A stretch of DNA of 64,000 nt from Christensenellaceae bacterium Phil7. GTDB lineage: Bacteria > Bacillota > Clostridia > Christensenellales > CAG-138. A program made the translations under genes and the position numbers. The stretch lies in NCBI GenBank assembly GCA_001940845.1, contig MSGV01000031.1, positions 39,746 through 103,745 on the forward strand, given 5' to 3'. How positions within the stretch are numbered: position 1 is the first letter of the stretch; each line of letters begins with the position of its first letter. This document shows, one piece after another, positions 9,966-20,483 of this stretch. The notes beneath the pieces are model-generated. The model was not told where the DNA came from. It was given only the letters and a program-made list of their open reading frames with translations, and ran no database searches.

Positions 9966-11015
9966 TTGTTATTTAAGGAATACAATGTGAACGATGAAAG
10001 GCTTATAACCTCATCCCTTTTGGACGAGGATGAAAATACTGAATACAGTCTCCGCCCGCGTTTCCTTTCCGAGTACATTGGTCAGGGGAACGTTAAGGAG
10101 CATATGCGCGTGTATATCCAAGCTGCAAAGCTGCGCGGGGAAGCGCTTGACCATGCATTGCTATATGGCCCTCCCGGGCTTGGTAAGACCACACTTGCTG
10201 CTATAATTGCAAATGAAATGGGCGGGAATCTGCGTATAACCAGCGGCCCGGCAATAACACATGCCGGCGATTTGGCCGCATTGCTATCAAATCTAAATGA
10301 AGGTGATGTTTTATTCATCGACGAGATCCATAGGCTTAATGCGAATGTTGAAGAGATCCTCTATCCCGCAATGGAGGATTTTGCTTACGATATCATCATA
10401 GGAAAAGGACCTTCTGCGCGATCTTTAAGGCTTGAACTGCCTAAATTTACCTTAGTTGGCGCAACCACAAGGATGGGACTTTTGACCAGCCCATTACGCG
10501 ATCGTTTTGGCATCAAGGAGCAATTGGAGCTATATGCGCCGGCAGATCTGAAAGAGATCGTCATCCGCAGTGCCGGAATACTCGGAATAGAAATAACCCC
10601 TGAGGGTGCATATGAGATCGCTTCGCGCTCACGCGGTACCCCAAGGATCGCCAATAGACTCCTTCGTCGAGTCCGTGATTATGCACAGGTCAAGGCAGAT
10701 GGCATTATCGATGTTCAAACCGCAAGCAATGGATTGGAGATGCTTCAAATCGATGGTTTAGGACTTGATGCAGTTGATAGAAGAATGCTTACGGCCATGA
10801 TCGAAAAATTTGGTGGAAGACCGGTCGGTCTGGATACCATAGCTGCTGCAACCGGGGAAGATGCTTCCACTATTGAAGATGTTTATGAACCCTATCTTTT
10901 GCAGCTTGGGTTTTTGGCGCGTACTCCTCGGGGCAGAATCCTGCTCCCCGATGCATATCGGCATATGGGATTTGCCCCGCCTGAGAGCAATGGGCAGCAA
11001 ACCAGCTTTCTTTAA
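9966..11015 (+). CDS. ruvB: Holliday junction helicase RuvB
   Basis: Walker A '[12 protein letters not shown]', 'LFIDEIHRL', 'LRDRFGI'; TTG start per ORF track, an alternative GTG lies slightly downstream ([10 protein letters not shown]). Confidence 0.97.
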   Translation: MLFKEYNVNDERLITSSLLDEDENTEYSLRPRFLSEYIGQGNVKEHMRVYIQAAKLRGEALDHALLYGPPGLGKTTLAAIIANEMGGNLRITSGPAITHAGDLAALLSNLNEGDVLFIDEIHRLNANVEEILYPAMEDFAYDIIIGKGPSARSLRLELPKFTLVGATTRMGLLTSPLRDRFGIKEQLELYAPADLKEIVIRSAGILGIEITPEGAYEIASRSRGTPRIANRLLRRVRDYAQVKADGIIDVQTASNGLEMLQIDGLGLDAVDRRMLTAMIEKFGGRPVGLDTIAAATGEDASTIEDVYEPYLLQLGFLARTPRGRILLPDAYRHMGFAPPESNGQQTSFL

Positions 11016-11089
11016 ATTAAATCGACCTATAATCACCTGCAAAGATGTTTATAGTTTAATACTTACACTACTTAACGGAGGTTTTCGCT

Positions 11090-12565
11090 ATGATGGGCAA
11101 AAAGAAAAAACTATTGGAGGATCAATTGGCACAATGTGCTCAATCCAACGATGCACTGCGTGCACAGCTTACCAATGCCGAACAAAGAGCGCTGTCGCTT
11201 GAAGAGGATCTAAAAGCGATAACCTCAAAGCTTTCCGATCGTGAAGCTGTCATTGCCGCGATGAAATCAAATCTGGCCGAGACCCAAACGCGGCTTGATG
11301 CCGCAGCAAGCGAATTAAACGCGAGAAAGGGTGATCTTGCCGGAGTGAATCGTAAGCTTGATGAACTCAGGCTACGCCATGAAACCGTTTCCGGAACATT
11401 GACCGAAACCCAAACGCGGCTTGATTCCGTATCCAATGAATTAAAGGCAAAAAAGAATGAGCTAAATGCATCCAACCGCAAGCTTGATGAGCTCAGGCTT
11501 CGTCACGAGTCCGTATCCTCAATGCTGACCGAAACGCAGACCAGGCTTGATTCCGTGACCGGTGAGCTTAATAGTCGGAACAATGAGCTTTCAAATGCAA
11601 ATCAACAGCTCAATGAATTCAGGCTTCGTCAGGAAGCCATAGTCAGTGCATTGACTGATGCTCACGATGTTCGTGAACGCATAATTGCTGAAGCAAATGC
11701 CGATGCTGCCGCCATCATCTCCTCCGCTAAAAACGAGCGGGAAACTTTGCTATCAGAAGCAAACGATGAGAGCCGCCGCATTCAGGAAGCAGCCGAAGCC
11801 TTGCTTCGAAATGCAGAAGCCGAAGCCGCTAGAATCGATTCCGATGCGCGGGATAAAGCAGCATCGATTATTGAAACAGCTGAAAAGGATGCATCCGCAC
11901 GAATTGAAGAGGCGGATGCCGCCATTGCCGAACGGCGTGAACAGCTTACATCGCTTAACTCAGATCTTGCATCGCGTGCAAGAATGGCGCTCGAACAAAC
12001 CGAGCTATATGCAAATATGCTTCAGCTTGTTGCGGAATCACAGCCGTTGGAAGCAGTTCCTTCCGATTGCGATTATGACTGCGAGCATTGCGACAGCAAA
12101 TGTGATAGCTATGTGCCTGAGACCATCATATCGGAGGATGTGAATTCAAAGGATGAAGCTGCTGAGCATTCCATCCCCGATCCTGACGATATCGGAATAT
12201 CCATCGATACAGCTAATGAATCGGCAGATAGCGATGGTACTGACAATGCAGTTGATTCACATGTTGATTGCGAAACCATTCCCGATAATATCGACAACGA
12301 AATAGAATATGAACCTGCTTTTGAGCCCGATACCAATCCAAACACAAATAATGAGCTTCCGGAAGCGAACAGTGCCGGAAATGGAGTTGGAGCTCTGATG
12401 CGGAGCATATACTCAATAGAGGGCAGATATGCTCCAAATGACAGCGATGAAGTGCGCGATGTTGGCGAAGGCACTCCACTTATTATCGATGATGATACCG
12501 ATGATGATCTTTCCCCCATCCCTTTCGATTCTGATCTCGCATCAATTTTGAGCGATATTCTATAA
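11090..12565 (+). CDS. Long coiled-coil protein with three 42-aa tandem repeats and acidic Cys-containing C-terminal region
   Basis: Repeats (LTETQTRLDSVSNELKAKKNELNASNRKLDELRLRHESVSSM) at 11273-11650; Ala/Glu-rich helix; 'DCDYDCEHCDSKCDSY'; Asp/Glu-rich C-terminus. Confidence 0.8.
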   Translation: MMGKKKKLLEDQLAQCAQSNDALRAQLTNAEQRALSLEEDLKAITSKLSDREAVIAAMKSNLAETQTRLDAAASELNARKGDLAGVNRKLDELRLRHETVSGTLTETQTRLDSVSNELKAKKNELNASNRKLDELRLRHESVSSMLTETQTRLDSVTGELNSRNNELSNANQQLNEFRLRQEAIVSALTDAHDVRERIIAEANADAAAIISSAKNERETLLSEANDESRRIQEAAEALLRNAEAEAARIDSDARDKAASIIETAEKDASARIEEADAAIAERREQLTSLNSDLASRARMALEQTELYANMLQLVAESQPLEAVPSDCDYDCEHCDSKCDSYVPETIISEDVNSKDEAAEHSIPDPDDIGISIDTANESADSDGTDNAVDSHVDCETIPDNIDNEIEYEPAFEPDTNPNTNNELPEANSAGNGVGALMRSIYSIEGRYAPNDSDEVRDVGEGTPLIIDDDTDDDLSPIPFDSDLASILSDIL

Positions 12566-12595
12566 TGGTATTAACGAAATAAGCATCCAAAATGA

Positions 12596-12624
12596 AATGC
12601 CGGGAGCCAACAAACCCCGGCATT
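12596..12624. terminator. Hairpin between convergent genes
   Basis: AATGCCGGG-N11-CCCGGCATT. Confidence 0.55.
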
Positions 12625-12666
12625 AAACTTTCATCCGTTTTAGAATAACTTTCATGCACCTGATAA

Positions 12667-13299
12667 CTATAGAACCGTGCAGCCTCCTGCATTTATGAGC
12701 CCATCAAGCTTTCTCCCTCTCTTGCACAGAGGGCATTCATTGCTCTTATAGCTATTATATTCATTCAGATCCTTCCTATGAAATATCGTATGAATGGGTA
12801 AAGATCCGGACTTTTCTATCGCTGAGAAAATTGATGCAATACCTACAAGATTACCGCCATAATATTCTATGCATTCACCTGCGCGCGCAAGACTTCTGCC
12901 TGTTGATACGGTCGACATAAGCAATGCAACGTTTTTACCAGTTACATACTTCTGCATTTCGCTATTAAATGAGAGTTGATTATTCGAATTGATCTCCGGC
13001 GTAACGACATGGATCGCTGCTCCTGAATTCACGCTGCGCGTCCCCATCATTAACTCCCTTGAAAGGAATGCGCCAATTATTTGAGTACATTCCAGACATA
13101 CAATCGTATCAATCTTCGTATAACGAAGCCTATTTGCAAGCTCATCCGCTGCTTCCTTTGCCATTGCAGCATCGGTACGAATCTCCGTCATGCTTATATA
13201 TGTATCAACATGAGCATGACTGGTTGCATAATGTCCCTGATAGATTGTCAGCTTGATTCTGCGGTTGATTGGTGAGTTTACATTAGTACCATTCAGCAT
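12667..13299 (-). CDS. Orotate-phosphoribosyltransferase-like PRTase
   Basis: PRTase-like architecture: 'VALLMSTVSTGRSLARAGECIEYYGG'; C-terminal 'CPLCKRGRKLDGLINAGGCTVL'. Confidence 0.65.
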   Translation of the reverse strand: MLNGTNVNSPINRRIKLTIYQGHYATSHAHVDTYISMTEIRTDAAMAKEAADELANRLRYTKIDTIVCLECTQIIGAFLSRELMMGTRSVNSGAAIHVVTPEINSNNQLSFNSEMQKYVTGKNVALLMSTVSTGRSLARAGECIEYYGGNLVGIASIFSAIEKSGSLPIHTIFHRKDLNEYNSYKSNECPLCKRGRKLDGLINAGGCTVL

Positions 13300-13456
13300 A
13301 TCGGCCTCCTATAGTCTTTATAAATCACTGATCGATCACGGCACATGTATTCGATATCAATCAGCAGATCCATTGTTATCGTGCATTTATTTTATCACGG
13401 TAAAAACCATGTTGCAATATGCAAAATAATAAATTTAAGATTTTTTCTTTTTATTA

Positions 13457-14137
13457 TCAATTGCCTCCTGATACATGTGGAGCAATGGATGAGGCTAATG
13501 TGGAAACCGGCATTGTTTGCAGTACGACCTTTCCTGGTCCGGTCACTATTGTGTTAAACAACCCTTCTCCACCGAATATAATATTCTTTGCACCGCGCAC
13601 CGGAACCACATCCATAGTGCAGGATGCGCTCATAACCGCAAGATTGCCCGTATCTACAATTATAGACTGCCCTTCACGCAGATTATATTCGACCGCATGG
13701 CCATCTATCTCCACAAACACCTTACCACTGCCTGAGATTTTCTGCATTATGAAGCCTTCTCCTCCAAAAAATCCTGCGGAAAACCTCTTGCGAAAATGAA
13801 CCGATAGTTCAACCCCCATTTCGCTCGCAAGGAATCCGGATTTTTGAACTATAAGCGGTTCCTGAGGAGTGACATCATAGCATCTTATTGAACCAGGAAA
13901 GCTTGAAGCAAAGGCAATCATACCAGGCCCTCCTTGGGCAGTATAAAGATTCTGAAACATGGCTTCTCCTGCAAACATTCTGCCGAAAGCCTTCCCCAAG
14001 CCGCCACCCGATGTAGTTCTCATCTCCATATTCGGACTCATCCAGCACATGCTTCCCCGCTCGGTTATCATGCCCTCTTCTTCCTCAAGCTGACATATAA
14101 CGGCCGGAAGCGTATCCCCTACAATTTCATATCGCAT
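13457..14137 (-). CDS. AIM24 / TIGR00266 family protein
   Basis: MRYEIVGDTLPAVICQLEEEEGMITERGSMCWMSPNMEM; Gly-rich 'SGGGLGKAFGRMFAGE' typical of the family. Confidence 0.85.
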   Translation of the reverse strand: MRYEIVGDTLPAVICQLEEEEGMITERGSMCWMSPNMEMRTTSGGGLGKAFGRMFAGEAMFQNLYTAQGGPGMIAFASSFPGSIRCYDVTPQEPLIVQKSGFLASEMGVELSVHFRKRFSAGFFGGEGFIMQKISGSGKVFVEIDGHAVEYNLREGQSIIVDTGNLAVMSASCTMDVVPVRGAKNIIFGGEGLFNTIVTGPGKVVLQTMPVSTLASSIAPHVSGGN

Positions 14138-14164
14138 AATTATTCCCTCCAAACTCCCTGCTAT

Positions 14165-14752
14165 TTAATCTAAATTTTTATTTTTAAAGTTATCGTACGT
14201 CAGCACGAAAATATCTTCGCACGTTGTAATATCTCCATTTTCGTAGAAATGCGCTACCCAAATCTCGTCATCAAACATATATAATCTGTAGCCGGTATCC
14301 GAACCATCCCCCTTGGTTATCACAAAGCAGCGCTTGACATCACGCGCAGATTCATTGGCATCCACATTGCCCGCTTCGCTCGCTTCAATTGGACGATAAC
14401 GATCCTCCTTATTCATGAATGCACGAATAATTCCATTAAACTGAATTTCGCGATAATATGGGGATTTGATAACATTATCGCCGAAACAGAATTCTTCGTC
14501 GGTCAGTTTAAATTCTGATCCCGAAATCCGTTGAAAATATAATGCCTTATCAACGCTTTGATCCGCTGCATGATACTTTATTGCCGAAACATCCTTCAGC
14601 TTATAAAATCCCTGCTTTATCTGTGCAGGAAGCCCAACATTTGTATCATCCACCCAATATTTACTTGGCACCTTGCTGCTGCCGCATCCTAATGTCCCAA
14701 GCAGCATGGTGATCGCCATGATTAAAACAAAAAACCTAACATGTTTTTTCAT
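14165..14752 (-). CDS. Putative lipoprotein of unknown function
   Basis: Signal peptide with lipobox MLLGTLGC. Confidence 0.6.
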   Translation of the reverse strand: MKKHVRFFVLIMAITMLLGTLGCGSSKVPSKYWVDDTNVGLPAQIKQGFYKLKDVSAIKYHAADQSVDKALYFQRISGSEFKLTDEEFCFGDNVIKSPYYREIQFNGIIRAFMNKEDRYRPIEASEAGNVDANESARDVKRCFVITKGDGSDTGYRLYMFDDEIWVAHFYENGDITTCEDIFVLTYDNFKNKNLD

Positions 14753-14782
14753 TTTCTTGCCTTCCTCTCAGTTATTTTTGCA

Positions 14783-15859
14783 TCAGATACCCGCTTCGCC
14801 CGCAAGCTGCTTGGTTCGCTCCGCCAGGATCAAACCTTCAATTATTTCGTCCATATCCCCATCTATAAACTGCGGAAGTTTATAGATGGTCATTCCAATA
14901 CGATGATCCGTCACACGGCCTTGTGGAAAATTATAGGTTCTTATTCTTTCGCTCCTATCCCCCGAGCCCACCTGACTGCGGCGTGCAGAAGCTTCCTTCG
15001 CATCCGCCTCAGCGCGATATAGCTCGTACAGACGTGTCTTAAGTACTTTCATGGCCTGTTCCTTGTTGCGGCCCTGACTGCGCTCATCCTGACTCTGGAC
15101 AACTAATCCCGTTGGAATATGTGTTATTCGTATTGCGCTCTCCGTCTTGTTTACATGCTGACCGCCCGCACCGCTTGAACGATAGGTATCAATGCGCAGA
15201 TCATTCATATTTATTTCGACATCAACATCTTCGGCTTCCGGGAGCACAGCAACCGTAGCCGCACTGGTCTGTATCCTTCCCTGGGCTTCGGTTTCCGGAA
15301 CGCGCTGAACTCTATGTACGCCGCTTTCATACTTCATTCGTGCATAAACACCCCGGCCATTCAAGCTAAATACGGCTTCCTTCACTCCGCCCCGCTCGGT
15401 TTCATTAATATCTATGAGCTCATATCGAAAATTATGGCGTTCTGCATATCTCTGGTACATTCGAAGCAATACCGCTCCAAATAGTGCCGCTTCATCTCCG
15501 CCAGTACCTGCTCGAATCTCCATTATAACGCTTCGCTCATCATTCTTATCCTTTGGAAGCAGCATAATTTTCAATTCTTCCACATGCTGTTCCGCCAGCT
15601 TGGTCAGCTCACGCAATTCCAATTCAGCAAGTTCCTTCAATTCCCGATCTCCATCCGATTCCGACAGCATCGATTTACAATCCTCAATCTGTTCTTCTGC
15701 CTTTATGTACTCATCATATTTGGAAATAATAGGCTCAAGCTGAGAGTGCTCTTTTATGAGTTCGCGCCACCTGGTCTGATCAGCTATAATCTCCGGGTCG
15801 GAAATCTGTTCACCAATGGTATTAAATCGCTGCTTCATCTGTTTGAGTCGTGTAAGCAA
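14783..15859 (-). CDS. prfA: Peptide chain release factor 1
   Basis: 'RSSGAGGQHVNKTESAIRITHIPTG' GGQ motif; RF-1 domain order. Confidence 0.97.
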   Translation of the reverse strand: MLTRLKQMKQRFNTIGEQISDPEIIADQTRWRELIKEHSQLEPIISKYDEYIKAEEQIEDCKSMLSESDGDRELKELAELELRELTKLAEQHVEELKIMLLPKDKNDERSVIMEIRAGTGGDEAALFGAVLLRMYQRYAERHNFRYELIDINETERGGVKEAVFSLNGRGVYARMKYESGVHRVQRVPETEAQGRIQTSAATVAVLPEAEDVDVEINMNDLRIDTYRSSGAGGQHVNKTESAIRITHIPTGLVVQSQDERSQGRNKEQAMKVLKTRLYELYRAEADAKEASARRSQVGSGDRSERIRTYNFPQGRVTDHRIGMTIYKLPQFIDGDMDEIIEGLILAERTKQLAGEAGI

Positions 15860-15906
15860 TTCCTAATATCCTTTCAAATCAAAGTTAAATTTAACTCATT
15901 ATCAAA

Positions 15907-16755
15907 TTATTGATTATGCCTGCAATAAGTATCCACAGAAACAACTCGGTTATTTCCGCATAAATCACGGTAAATCGAAACTTCTCCGCAGTTTTCAAAT
16001 ATTTTGCAGACACTATAGCCCTGATCATAACCGATCTCCATCAACAATACCCCTCCTGGATTCAGATATTCTTTAAAATCCTCACGCATTCTATGATAGA
16101 AATCCAATCCATCCGCTCCTCCATCAAGTGCAAGCCGAGGTTCGTATTGCACCTCAGGCTGTAGGGCATTGCACAATTGACTTTCTATATAAGGCGGATT
16201 TACAGTTATAACATCGAATCTGCCGGAAATAGCTTTGAACAGGTCGCTTTGAGCAACCATGCATTTTACCCCATTCCGCTTTGCATTTCGATTAGCAATA
16301 TCCAACACTGCAATGCTGATATCCGAAAGCACCGTATCTATTCCAGTACGCTTTGCCAAGGAAATGCCTATGCAGCCGGTACCTGTACAGATATCAAGCA
16401 ACGTCTTATATCTGCGTTTTCTTATAAGTCCCTCCGCTATTTCAACAATGGTCTCTGTATCCTGTCTTGGTATCAGTACATTATCATTGACATAAAACGG
16501 TATACCCATGAAGTCCCATTCGCCTAAAATGTATTGAATGGGTTCGTATCTCAGTCTCCGTTCCAGCATTGTATCTAACTGTATCGATTGATCTTCGTTA
16601 AGCCGAGATTCAAGCTCAAAGAAACCAATCCTCGGAACGCGAATCACCGTTGCAAGCATCTGCCGTAGCTCAAACTCGGCCTCACGCTCATCGCCTATAA
16701 TATTTATAAGATTCGGCAGATGCTTTTTTATAAAATCTCCAACGGTCTCGCTCAT
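15907..16755 (-). CDS. prmC: Release factor glutamine methyltransferase
   Basis: 'DICTGTGCIGISLAK', 'VNPPYI', 'YEPRLALDGGADGLDFY'. Confidence 0.95.
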   Translation of the reverse strand: MSETVGDFIKKHLPNLINIIGDEREAEFELRQMLATVIRVPRIGFFELESRLNEDQSIQLDTMLERRLRYEPIQYILGEWDFMGIPFYVNDNVLIPRQDTETIVEIAEGLIRKRRYKTLLDICTGTGCIGISLAKRTGIDTVLSDISIAVLDIANRNAKRNGVKCMVAQSDLFKAISGRFDVITVNPPYIESQLCNALQPEVQYEPRLALDGGADGLDFYHRMREDFKEYLNPGGVLLMEIGYDQGYSVCKIFENCGEVSIYRDLCGNNRVVSVDTYCRHNQ

Positions 16756-17777
16756 GCTTCCTCAGCATTCTCTTGCTCAATAGGTTCAGACGATCTTGGA
16801 GCAGTCATGTTATTGTAATATTCGCAGTCACGCTCACCCGTTGCGATATAAAATGCTGCCATTGCGACCTCTATCATATCCTCAGTGGGCTCCTTTGTTG
16901 TTATCAGCTGCAAGCCCATTCCTGGAGCTCTTATGATCTTAGTCAGCCAATTATCCTTCTTTGCAGCCGCCTGCAAAACCTCATAGCTTATACCTGCTAT
17001 GAGAGGCAGGCAGATCAGCCTGATACCAAATCGAAAAATAAAAGCAAGTACAGCATTATCAATATTGATCTTCAAAACATACTGAAACAACGCATCAATT
17101 ATCGTCAGCACAAGTATGGAGATCGCCATCACGAGGAACAGATAATTCGTTCCGCAGCGAGGATGAAGCCGCTTATATTTCATTGCATTTTGCGGAGTCA
17201 GTTCGGCTTCTGCCTCATAGCAAGCAATGGTTTTATGCTCTGCTCCGTGATACATGAACAAACGCTTCATTTCCTTTAATCCAGAGCATGCAAACAGGTA
17301 GCCAATATAGATTGCAACCCTTAATACGCCCTCTACCAGCGAACGCCAAATGCTCTTGCCCTCTCCAAACACAAGTGATGATATGAGCTGGGGCAGAAAT
17401 ACAAATAGACCGATCGAGAGAAGGATTCCAAAAACAAGCGCAACCCCCATTACAACCTCTTCAATATCCTTACCAAACGTCTTAGAAAGCCACTTTTCGA
17501 ATTTTGATGGCTCCTCATCCGCAAACACATCCTCTCCATACATATTTGCAGAATCCATCGTAGTCCTGATACCCGTTGTCAGCGATTCAACAAACGCAAC
17601 ACAACCGCGAACTATCGGCAGACCTAAAAACGTCCCCTTTTTCGCCTTGCTCGTCTGCTCTTTGAACTGAGTAACTATTTTCCCATCAGCACGGCGCACT
17701 GCCATAGCAATGCCTGTTGGAGACCTCATCATGACGCCTTCCATGACAGCTTGACCACCTACATTACATCTTTTCAA
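16752..17777 (-). CDS. DUF1385 membrane protein (YqhQ-like)
   Basis: 'VGGQAVMEGVMMRSP', 'YHGAEHKTIACYE', 'RLHPRCGTNYLF'; overlaps prmC start. Confidence 0.9.
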   Translation of the reverse strand: MKRCNVGGQAVMEGVMMRSPTGIAMAVRRADGKIVTQFKEQTSKAKKGTFLGLPIVRGCVAFVESLTTGIRTTMDSANMYGEDVFADEEPSKFEKWLSKTFGKDIEEVVMGVALVFGILLSIGLFVFLPQLISSLVFGEGKSIWRSLVEGVLRVAIYIGYLFACSGLKEMKRLFMYHGAEHKTIACYEAEAELTPQNAMKYKRLHPRCGTNYLFLVMAISILVLTIIDALFQYVLKINIDNAVLAFIFRFGIRLICLPLIAGISYEVLQAAAKKDNWLTKIIRAPGMGLQLITTKEPTEDMIEVAMAAFYIATGERDCEYYNNMTAPRSSEPIEQENAEEA

Positions 17778-17798
17778 TATTTTCCATCCTTTCCGGCA

Positions 17799-19202
17799 TC
17801 AGACCTTTTGCCAGGTTGTGCCTTCCTTTGTATCCTTAAGCACTATCCCCTGAGCCGCAAGCTCATTGCGAATTTCATCTGCGCGGGCATAGTCCTTATT
17901 TTTCTTTGCATCAATACGTTCAGCGATCAGCTTTTCAACATATTCACGCAGCTCATCGCTATGCTGAACTTCTTTTTGTTGAATCAAGCCCAAGCCCAGA
18001 ACCTCATCGAAGCTTTGAATTATCGCCAGCTTTGTAGCTCCGTTTATATCATCCTTCAGCGCATCATAAAGCACTGTCAATCCAAGAGAAGTATTCAGAT
18101 CATTACCCATATTTTCAATAAAACGACTGCAATAATTGCTAAGGATAGACTCGTCAACTTCACCTTCATTCTGTATTGCGGAAACACGACCAATGAGCCT
18201 TTCATATGCAGCTTTTGCATTATTCAATGAATCAAAGCTGAATTCAAGCGGCTTTCTATAATGACTTTGCAAGCAGAACATTCTATACACAAGCGGATTA
18301 TAGCCCTTCTCCTCCAGCACCGAGACGGTCAGAATATTGCCCTTGGACTTGCTCATTTTACCCTCTCGATCATTTAGATGCTGTACATGAAACCAATGGG
18401 TGCACCATGGGTGACCAAGCGCAGCTTCGCTTTGCGCAATTTCGTTTGTATGATGCGGAAAAATATTATCCACGCCTCCGCAATGCAAATCACAATATTC
18501 ACCAAGATGCTTTATGCTGATAGCAGAGCATTCGATATGCCAGCCCGGATAACCAATACCCCAAGGACTATCCCATTTTAACTCCTGGGAATCAAATTTC
18601 GATTTGGTGAACCAGAGCACAAAATCAGATTTGTTGCGCTTATTACCATCCTCCTGAACATCCGAACGAACACCAACAAGCAAATCCTCCGATGAATGGC
18701 CCGTCAAAGCATAGTAATCATTAAGCTTAGATGTATCAAAATAAACATTGCCGCCAGCTTCATATGCATAACCATTTTCAAAAAGCTTTTCGATAAGTTT
18801 AACGTATTCAGCAATACAATTCGTTGCCGGCTCCACAACATCAGGCGCCTTAATATTTAGCTTTCTGCAATCATTGAAGAACGCATCCTCATAAAATTTT
18901 GCTATCTCCATAACGCTCTTGCCTTCCCGCTTTGCTCCGGCTACCATCTTGTCCTCACCTGTGTCTCCATCACTTGCAAGATGCCCGACATCGGTTATAT
19001 TCATCACGCGCTTAACGTCATAGCCAATATAGCGCAGAAATTTTTCAAGCACATCCTCCATGATATACGAACGCAAATTTCCTATATGAGCAAAGTGATA
19101 AACCGTTGGGCCGCAAGTATACATGCTTACTTTACCTGGCTCATGCGTTTTAAATTCATCCACTGACTTAGTCAACGTATTATAAAGATAGATCTTTTTC
19201 AT
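17799..19202 (-). CDS. cysS: Cysteinyl-tRNA synthetase
   Basis: 'MYTCGPTVYHFAHIGNLRSYI' (HIGH), 'REGKMSKSKGN' (KMSKS); start at MKKIYLYN. Confidence 0.97.
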   Translation of the reverse strand: MKKIYLYNTLTKSVDEFKTHEPGKVSMYTCGPTVYHFAHIGNLRSYIMEDVLEKFLRYIGYDVKRVMNITDVGHLASDGDTGEDKMVAGAKREGKSVMEIAKFYEDAFFNDCRKLNIKAPDVVEPATNCIAEYVKLIEKLFENGYAYEAGGNVYFDTSKLNDYYALTGHSSEDLLVGVRSDVQEDGNKRNKSDFVLWFTKSKFDSQELKWDSPWGIGYPGWHIECSAISIKHLGEYCDLHCGGVDNIFPHHTNEIAQSEAALGHPWCTHWFHVQHLNDREGKMSKSKGNILTVSVLEEKGYNPLVYRMFCLQSHYRKPLEFSFDSLNNAKAAYERLIGRVSAIQNEGEVDESILSNYCSRFIENMGNDLNTSLGLTVLYDALKDDINGATKLAIIQSFDEVLGLGLIQQKEVQHSDELREYVEKLIAERIDAKKNKDYARADEIRNELAAQGIVLKDTKEGTTWQKV

Positions 19203-19277
19203 TTTTACATTGCCTTTCAAAAATACTTTAAATCTCTCAAAACGTGCCAGCAATTCTTTTACTGGCACGCCAAATAA

Positions 19278-20378
19278 TCAATCCAGGAGCATATCCCCAT
19301 CCTTGATCCAGCCGATTTTTCGCAATATCAAGGTTGTTATCCATGCAATAAGAGCAGGGGCTAAAATATGCAGGAGCAATACTCTAAGCAAAATACTCCA
19401 CCAGCTTTCTCCAAGCTCCAGCATGGTCGTAAACGTTCCGATTTGTCCAACAAATCCGCAGGTACCCATACCTCCCGCGACACCCATATTTTTCATTTGA
19501 AAAATAGTCGTTCCAAACGGGCCAAGGATTGCACTGGCAAGGGTTGGCGGTATCAATATCGCAGGATGCCTGAGAATATTGGGAACCTGAAGCATTGAGG
19601 TTCCAATGCCCTGTGATATTATGCCGCCCCAACGGTTTTCGCGGAAGCTTGATATCGCGAAGCCAACCATCTGACAGGAGCATCCTATGGTCGCAGCTCC
19701 AGCCGCAAGCTGCACTCCGGCAAGAACTTCCGGGGACAGTGCATTACCGGCAGCATCGACCGCAACAAAGATCATAGCAGCTATAGCCGCACTCGAAATT
19801 GGTGCGGTAAGAATTATACCCATTACAACAGATATTATTATTCCCATTGGAATGGGACTCATATATGTTGCTTTGCCTATAGCTTCTCCAAGCCAGTGCA
19901 TAAACTTGCCTAATGGCGCACCAAGAAGTATTCCCACAATACCTCCCGCGATGATTGCCGCTATAGGCACCGCAAGAATATCAACCTTTGTCTTCCCCTC
20001 TATAAGTCTGCCAATTTCGATTCCGACTATTGAAGCGACATATGCTCCTACGGGACCAGCGCCACCAGCACCACTCGTATATCCTATTGCACCAACAACC
20101 GCTGCGGAGCATATGGTCAGGATATCGGCCTTGAATCCTATCGCTATGGCAACTCCTATTGCAGCACCAACAACCGCGCCGCTCTGCGCAGTTGAAACTA
20201 TCGGAGTCAGTATATCGGTCAGGAACGGGATTCTGGCAAATTGTTGGATGATCGTTCCCACAAGCAATGATGCAAACAATCCTTTCGCCATTGAGCCGAG
20301 TGCGATTATAAAATACCTGTTTGCAAAATATTTAATCGTTTTTCCAAATGTGCGTTCAGTACTTATATTTGCTTCCAT
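19278..20378 (-). CDS. PTS-type IIC membrane protein (PTS_EIIC_2 family)
   Basis: Multi-TM, Gly/Ala/Ile-rich: 'AQSGAVVGAAIGVAIAIGFKADILTICSAAVVGAIGYTSGAGGAGPVGAYVA'. Confidence 0.75.
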   Translation of the reverse strand: MEANISTERTFGKTIKYFANRYFIIALGSMAKGLFASLLVGTIIQQFARIPFLTDILTPIVSTAQSGAVVGAAIGVAIAIGFKADILTICSAAVVGAIGYTSGAGGAGPVGAYVASIVGIEIGRLIEGKTKVDILAVPIAAIIAGGIVGILLGAPLGKFMHWLGEAIGKATYMSPIPMGIIISVVMGIILTAPISSAAIAAMIFVAVDAAGNALSPEVLAGVQLAAGAATIGCSCQMVGFAISSFRENRWGGIISQGIGTSMLQVPNILRHPAILIPPTLASAILGPFGTTIFQMKNMGVAGGMGTCGFVGQIGTFTTMLELGESWWSILLRVLLLHILAPALIAWITTLILRKIGWIKDGDMLLD

Positions 20379-20448
20379 CTTAGTTCTCTAACCTCTTTTG
20401 TTTCTTAATTATATAATTTCATTTCAATAATGATCGCTTAAACCCCTT

Positions 20449-20475
20449 ATTCGGGAGGAAAAGCTCCTCCCGAAT
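20449..20475 (-). terminator. Hairpin downstream of the 20484..21356 gene
   Basis: ATTCGGGAGGA-N5-TCCTCCCGAAT. Confidence 0.55.
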
Positions 20476-20483
20476 CCGCAGAT

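Noticed and set aside
11273-11650. 126-bp tandem repeats considered as CRISPR or satellite DNA
   Set aside because: Repeats are in-frame coiled-coil coding units without spacers.
19687-20391. 234-aa plus-strand Ala/Pro/Ile-rich ORF
   Set aside because: Shadow of the PTS IIC-like membrane protein gene.
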